This document shows positions 14,063 to 18,434 of a stretch of 18,434 nt of DNA, piece by piece. The notes under the pieces are model-generated. The model was given only the letters and a program-made list of their open reading frames with translations, was not told the DNA's origin and did no database searches. Both the position numbers and the translations under genes were made by a program. Source of the DNA: Actinomycetota bacterium (GTDB taxonomy: Bacteria > Actinomycetota > Actinomycetes > S36-B12 > UBA5976); assembly GCA_017853815.1 (NCBI GenBank), contig JAFMIT010000022.1:1-18434 (forward strand). The letters are read 5' to 3'. How positions within the stretch are numbered: the stretch's first letter is position 1; every line of letters begins with the position of its first letter.

Positions 14063-16123
14063 ATGACTCTTGATACCTCAAATCCATTTGCGTCGCGTAG
14101 CACTCTCGATTTTGAGATGCCCCCATTTGCGTTGATTCGCGATGAGCACTACTTACCCGCCTTTTATGCAGGCATGGAAGAACAGCGCGCGGAAATCCAA
14201 GCAATTGTGGACAATCCAGAGCCTCCAACTTTTGAGAACACTGTCGTCGCAATGGAGCTTTCGGGGTTGCTGCTCGGACGTGTCGCCGCGGTTTTCTTCA
14301 ACAAGTCGTCGAGTGACACCAGCGATGCGATTGACGAGATTGAAGCTGAGGTAGCTCCAAAACTTGCGCTGCACAGTGATGCGATTTACCTCAATCCCGC
14401 GTTGTACTCGCGCATCAAGAGTTTGTATGACAACCAGCAAAGCCTGGGGTTAAATGAAGAAGACGCTTGGCTCCTCGAGAAGTACTACCAAGACTTCATT
14501 CAGGCTGGTGCGCATCTCTCCGAAGCTGAGCGTGCTCGTCTTACTGAAATCAATGAAGAGCTTTCAGGGTTGCAGACGGCATTTGGCAAGAAGTTGCTCG
14601 CCGACACGAATGATCTTGCAGTTCTCGTGGATGATATTGCTGAACTCGAAGGCCTGGGAGACAACGAGATTGCCGCCGCGGCAGCTCTCGCACAGTCACG
14701 CGGACTGGAAGGCAAGTGGCTCATCGGCGCGGTCAACTTCAGCGGAAATCCCGTGTTGGAGTCGCTGAAGAATCGCGAACTTCGCGAAAAGATTATGAAA
14801 GCATCACTTCAAAAAGCGAATCGCGATAACGACAACAACACCAAAGCGACACTGCTGCGCATGGTGGAACTGCGAGCGGAGAGCGCAAAACTGTTCGGCA
14901 AGGCCAATCATGCTGAGTATGTAATCTCGCGCCAGACGGCCGGTCATCCTTCCAACGTGCACGCCATGCTCCGCCAGATTGCGCCAGCCGCGGTACGCAA
15001 TGCACGCGCCGAGGCGGCCTTGCTTGAAGACGCAGCACGTTCACAGGGTCACGAGCTTGAGCTGCAGAGTTGGGACTGGGACATTTATTCAGAGCGGGTT
15101 CGCGTTGAGAAGTACAGCGTTGATACGACTGCCATTAAACCGTATTTCGAACTAGAGCGCGTACTGCGCGACGGTGTCTTCTTCGCAGCGAACAAGTTGT
15201 ACGGCCTCAATTTCTCCGAGCGCCCAGACATCGTGACCTACCACCCAGAGGCGCGCGCATTTGAGGTAACTGACGAGCAAGGCGAGAAGGTTGGCCTCTA
15301 CATCGGCGACTTCTACACCCGCGACTCAAAGCGCGGCGGCGCGTGGATGAACAGCTTTGTTGATCAAAACTATTTGCTCGATCAATTGCCTGTTGTGCTC
15401 AACAACATGAACGTGCCTAAACCACCAGCAGGTGTTCCAACTCTTCTGACCCTCGATGAAACCACGACGCTGTTCCACGAGTTTGGGCATGCGTTGCACG
15501 GCTTGTTGTCACAGGTGAAGTACCCGCGCGTCTCGGGGACCAACGTTCAACGCGACTTTGTTGAGTTCCCATCACAAGTAAACGAGATGTGGATTCTGTG
15601 GCCGGAGGTAGTCGATAACTACGCCCGTCATTACGAAACAGGCGAACGTCTACCTCAAGAGTGGATTGATAACCTCAAAGCCGCATCGACGTTTAATGAG
15701 GGTCATGCCACGACAAGTTACCTCGCCGCCGCCATCTTGGACTTGGCATGGCATGAGCTGGATTCCATCGAAGGCATTACCGAAGTAGATGATTTCGAAG
15801 CCGCAGCGATTGCGGACTACGGACTGGATTTTCATGCGGTCCCGACTCGCTATCGCTCGACCTACTTCGCACACATTTTTGCGGGCGGGTATTCAGCCGG
15901 TTACTACGGCTACATCTGGAGCGAAGTTCTCGATGCAGACACGGTCGAGTGGTTCAAAGAGAATGGTGGCCTGACGCGCGCCAATGGCGAACACTTCCGC
16001 CAACAGCTCTTGGGTCGCGGTGGTTCGATTGATTCACTCCAGATGTTCCGCAATTTCCGTGGCCGTGACGCTGTGATTGAGCCGCTGCTGAAACGCCGAG
16101 GTCTTCTCGCCGATGCAGTCTGA
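14063..16123 (+). CDS. M3-family zinc metallopeptidase (oligopeptidase / peptidyl-dipeptidase Dcp type)
   Basis: A 686-residue cytoplasmic peptidase of normal M3 length (Dcp, OpdA and thimet-oligopeptidase relatives). The zinc site HEFGHALHG has His472, Glu473 and His476, and the third ligand is Glu501 in DFVEFPSQ, 25 residues on. The start of the protein (NPFASRSTLDFEMPPFALIR) and the YFAHIFAGGYSAGYYGYIWS segment near the C terminus, which binds substrate in this family, are typical. It degrades short peptides released by other proteases or taken up. It is separated from the amino-sugar genes by 35 bp and seems to have its own promoter. Its last 11 bp overlap the GNAT gene. Confidence 0.93.
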   Translation: MTLDTSNPFASRSTLDFEMPPFALIRDEHYLPAFYAGMEEQRAEIQAIVDNPEPPTFENTVVAMELSGLLLGRVAAVFFNKSSSDTSDAIDEIEAEVAPKLALHSDAIYLNPALYSRIKSLYDNQQSLGLNEEDAWLLEKYYQDFIQAGAHLSEAERARLTEINEELSGLQTAFGKKLLADTNDLAVLVDDIAELEGLGDNEIAAAAALAQSRGLEGKWLIGAVNFSGNPVLESLKNRELREKIMKASLQKANRDNDNNTKATLLRMVELRAESAKLFGKANHAEYVISRQTAGHPSNVHAMLRQIAPAAVRNARAEAALLEDAARSQGHELELQSWDWDIYSERVRVEKYSVDTTAIKPYFELERVLRDGVFFAANKLYGLNFSERPDIVTYHPEARAFEVTDEQGEKVGLYIGDFYTRDSKRGGAWMNSFVDQNYLLDQLPVVLNNMNVPKPPAGVPTLLTLDETTTLFHEFGHALHGLLSQVKYPRVSGTNVQRDFVEFPSQVNEMWILWPEVVDNYARHYETGERLPQEWIDNLKAASTFNEGHATTSYLAAAILDLAWHELDSIEGITEVDDFEAAAIADYGLDFHAVPTRYRSTYFAHIFAGGYSAGYYGYIWSEVLDADTVEWFKENGGLTRANGEHFRQQLLGRGGSIDSLQMFRNFRGRDAVIEPLLKRRGLLADAV

Positions 16124-16664
16124 ACGTCTCGAGCTCATCCATATTCAAGCGGATGAGTTGATTGAGCTTTTCGAAACGGAAAGTTCCTCGCAGATCATTG
16201 CTCGGCATCAGATCACCAACCCATTCGGCATGCTCGAAAATGGTGAGGGCCCCTTGCGATGGCGCGTACCGCAGGTGCGCAAAGACCCTGCCGTCAACAT
16301 CTGGTTCGTTCGCTGGATTGTGTTGCGTGCTACCCGCGAGATCATCGGTTCGATCTCTTTTCACGGTGTGCCCGATGAACGTGGCATGGTCGAGATTGGC
16401 CTCGGCATTCACGAGTCTCATCACAATCAAGGCTTTGGCGCGGAGGCTCTGAGCCTCATGTGGTCATGGGCGGCCGAGCGTTCTGGGGTCTCCGTTTTCC
16501 GATACACCGTCAGCCCGACCAACCTTGCGTCGATTGCGCTCGTGAATAAGTTTGATTTCGCATTGGTCGGCGAGCAGATGGATGAAGAAGACGGTCTCGA
16601 GTTGATCTTTGAATTGTCGGTCGAACAATTCAGGTCTTCGCGGTGGTTTCGTTCGCAGAGTTAG
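16113..16664 (+). CDS. GNAT-family N-acetyltransferase (RimJ/RimL-like)
   Basis: A 183-residue acetyltransferase. Its core strand GMVEIGLGIHESH is followed by the acetyl-CoA pyrophosphate-binding turn NQGFGAEAL (Q-x-x-G-x-G/A type), then SPTNLASIALVNKFDF, which is the usual motif-B region of RimJ/RimL-like enzymes. A basic N-terminal region carries a long variable segment. Family members acetylate protein N termini or small amines; nothing here identifies the acceptor. ATG 16113 lies within the end of the peptidase gene (11-bp overlap), so the two are probably co-transcribed and coupled. Only a weak GAGG (16098-16101) precedes it. Confidence 0.85.
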   Translation: MQSERLELIHIQADELIELFETESSSQIIARHQITNPFGMLENGEGPLRWRVPQVRKDPAVNIWFVRWIVLRATREIIGSISFHGVPDERGMVEIGLGIHESHHNQGFGAEALSLMWSWAAERSGVSVFRYTVSPTNLASIALVNKFDFALVGEQMDEEDGLELIFELSVEQFRSSRWFRSQS

Positions 16665-16669
16665 TTGTG

Positions 16670-16675
16670 TAGGTT
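16670..16675 (+). promoter_or_regulatory. Putative leaderless -10 box before the alpha/beta hydrolase gene
   Basis: TAGGTT lies six bases before ATG 16682, between the GNAT stop and the hydrolase start. The 16 bases from GTAGG through ATG match the corresponding stretch before the M3 peptidase gene at 13 positions. No Shine-Dalgarno is present. Confidence 0.45.
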
Positions 16676-16681
16676 CACGAC

Positions 16682-17557
16682 ATGCAGATTCGCGAACTTA
16701 CCTTGAATGATGGCCGCACTCTTGAGGTGTACTCGACCGACGTTGTCTCATCGAAAGCCGTTGTATTCCATCACGGCACTCCGTCGTGTGCGAAGACGTG
16801 GGAAGTGTGGATCAACGAACTTCAGGCCGAAGGCATCAGCGCTATCTCGTACAGCCGTGCCGGTTACTCAACCAGTTCTCGTAAGGCGGGTCGCACGGTC
16901 ATTGATGTCAACGACGATTTGGCGCAGGTGTACGACGAGCTCGGTATCGATGAATTCGTCGCTGTGGGTTGGTCCGGCGGCGGACCCCACGCTCTTGCTG
17001 CTGCTTTCGATTCACGTTGCCGAGGAATAGTGGTGATTGCTGGCGTCGGCGAATACGGTGTAGACGATCTCGATTTCCTCGCAGGCATGGGCGAAGACAA
17101 CGAAATCGAATTTGGCGCTGCACTTGCTGGCGAAAAAGTGCTGGAAGAGTGGATGGTCGCAAACGCGGCCGGCTTCGCAAAGGCCACGGTGGAAGATTTT
17201 CGCAAGCCAGGCAACAGTTTGATCAGTGCGCCAGATCTCGAAATCTTGCAGTCGGATTACGCGTACGAAATGGTGGCTGCCAATACGCAGGCTTTTGTCC
17301 GAGGCTTTTACGGGTGGATGGACGATGACTTGGCTTTCGTTCTGCCTTGGGGTTTTTCAGTTCGCGATGTCAACGTGCCTGTCCACATTTGGCAAGGCGA
17401 CCAGGACTTGATGGTGCCGGCGGCTCACGCTGACTGGCTGCATAAGCACCTTCCTATGTCGGAACTTCACGCAGCAGCTGGCGAAGGTCATCTCTCCATC
17501 GTGACCACACACCGCGCGCCAATAACGCACAACATTGCAGGACTTCTCGCTGTATGA
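16682..17557 (+). CDS. Alpha/beta-fold hydrolase
   Basis: A 291-residue cytoplasmic hydrolase of the alpha/beta family. The oxyanion segment FHHGTP is at residues 29-34. The nucleophile elbow GWSGGGPHALA contains Ser98. The acid is probably Asp240 or Asp242 in QGDQDLMVP, and the catalytic base is His270 in GEGHLSI. A cap region of about 90 residues follows strand 6. Related proteins include esterases, epoxide hydrolases and C-C bond hydrolases, so the substrate cannot be assigned. Its stop overlaps the transporter start by 4 bp (17554-17557). The pair may act on a common compound, but that is only suggested by the coupling. Confidence 0.85.
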   Translation: MQIRELTLNDGRTLEVYSTDVVSSKAVVFHHGTPSCAKTWEVWINELQAEGISAISYSRAGYSTSSRKAGRTVIDVNDDLAQVYDELGIDEFVAVGWSGGGPHALAAAFDSRCRGIVVIAGVGEYGVDDLDFLAGMGEDNEIEFGAALAGEKVLEEWMVANAAGFAKATVEDFRKPGNSLISAPDLEILQSDYAYEMVAANTQAFVRGFYGWMDDDLAFVLPWGFSVRDVNVPVHIWQGDQDLMVPAAHADWLHKHLPMSELHAAAGEGHLSIVTTHRAPITHNIAGLLAV

Positions 17558-18434
17558 CCTCTGAAACCACAACGATCGGGGAATACCGAGCGTTGCTCAA
17601 CTCGCCTGCGCGCAAGATATTCCTCGGAGTGTTGCTCAACGCACTTGGCTCTGGTCTCACCATGGCGTTGCTGTTGGTGTATCTGCATGACATCCGCGGC
17701 TTCTCCAATACTTTCGGTGCGCTTTTGCTGTCGTTCGAAGCAGCAGTCGGCATCGCAGTTGCGGGTCCGATTGGTGCACTTGTTGACCGCTTTGGGCCAA
17801 AACCGATTCTCCTCATCGGCTTAAGCATCGATGCCGTAGCGACGTTTCTTTGGTCTGTCACGACAACTCAGTCGATGGCGCTCATCGTCGGCACCATGAT
17901 TGCATTTGCAACCACAATGTCGTGGCCGCCTCAGTCTGTGATGCTTACCCGCATCGTGCCGGAAGAAAATCGTCAGAAGGCATTCGCGATTAACTTCATG
18001 TTGCTTAACCTTGGCTTAGGTCTTGGCGGGATGCTGGCTGCGGCAATTGTGACGCCTGGCGTTGCCGCGTCGTTTGAGATGCTGTACCGGATTGATGCTG
18101 CAACGTTCCTGTTGTACCTCGCTTTGGTGGCATCGCTGAAATTTGATTTCTCCCTGACGCACGAAGAGAAAGCTGCACAAAGCGCAGGTGGCTATCGCGA
18201 AGTTTTTCGTGACCGCAAGTTTGTACTTCTCGCGGTTGGCTCGCTCGCGACACTGACATTCGGTTACGCCTCGCTCAGTACAGGTTTGCCCATCATTGTG
18301 ACGCAACATCTCGGCCTCTCACCGAAGTGGTTGGGAGTCATTTTCGGCGCGAACACCATCGCGATTGTTTTGCTCCAAGTGCCCGTGCTCAAGCTGATCG
18401 GTCATCGCCGCAAGTTTTGGGTGATCGCTTCGGT
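17554..18434 (+). CDS. Major facilitator superfamily transporter (3'-truncated by window edge)
   Basis: The frame from ATG 17554 stays open to the end of the window, giving 293 visible residues with about eight hydrophobic segments. The MFS motif A in the loop after the second segment reads GALVDRFGPKP (canonical G-x-L-x-D-r-x-G). A later loop, RIVPEENRQKAFAINF, resembles drug-efflux (DHA1-type) permeases. A longer, charged central loop (EEKAAQSAGGYREVFRDRKF) separates the two six-helix halves. Start coupling with the alpha/beta hydrolase is by ATGA. The transported compound is unknown; an efflux role for a small molecule is the usual assumption for this subgroup. Confidence 0.85.
   Translation, partial: MTSETTTIGEYRALLNSPARKIFLGVLLNALGSGLTMALLLVYLHDIRGFSNTFGALLLSFEAAVGIAVAGPIGALVDRFGPKPILLIGLSIDAVATFLWSVTTTQSMALIVGTMIAFATTMSWPPQSVMLTRIVPEENRQKAFAINFMLLNLGLGLGGMLAAAIVTPGVAASFEMLYRIDAATFLLYLALVASLKFDFSLTHEEKAAQSAGGYREVFRDRKFVLLAVGSLATLTFGYASLSTGLPIIVTQHLGLSPKWLGVIFGANTIAIVLLQVPVLKLIGHRRKFWVIAS

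Overview
The window reads as chromosome of an actinobacterium with mid-range GC. The evidence is signal-peptide and codon style, GTG/TTG starts, ATGA stop-start overlaps, TAnnnT -10 boxes placed for leaderless starts, and an ABC sugar importer of the DasABC/UgpAE type with no ATPase of its own. I cannot name a genus; a mid-GC aquatic lineage is a guess. No tRNA, rRNA, CRISPR array, insertion sequence or phage gene was seen.

Layout. 1-846 (+): the 3' part of a gene joining an ADP-ribosylglycohydrolase end to a Cys-x5-Arg phosphatase domain. 856-2450 (-): an SGNH/GDSL hydrolase behind a PD40/TolB-like lipoprotein. 2578-5815 (+): substrate-binding protein and two permeases, closed by a strong terminator at 5836-5871. 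5848-8751 (-): a three-gene amino-sugar operon (SIS-domain sugar isomerase/deaminase, ROK kinase, NagA). 8880-14027 (+): ROK repressor, GH4 6-phospho-glycosidase, BadF/NAGK-type kinase, GH84 beta-N-acetylglucosaminidase. 14063-18434 (+): M3 oligopeptidase, GNAT acetyltransferase, alpha/beta hydrolase and an MFS transporter that runs off the edge.

The centre (about 1.4-14.0 kb) looks like one regulon for taking up and degrading N-acetylglucosamine-containing oligosaccharides. Sugar enters through the ABC importer. It is cut in the cytoplasm by GH84 (no signal peptide) and/or GH4, phosphorylated by the ROK and/or BadF kinase, deacetylated by NagA, and probably deaminated by the SIS protein, since no classical NagB is present. 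The promoter of the importer and the promoter of the repressor operon carry the same composite element: a -35, a -10 inside an imperfect palindrome, and a downstream TTACTAACA. All are at identical spacing, which points to control by the ROK repressor encoded here, including autoregulation.

The right-hand block has no visible link to amino sugars. Two of its genes share a near-identical -10 box six bases before the ATG, as expected for leaderless transcripts.
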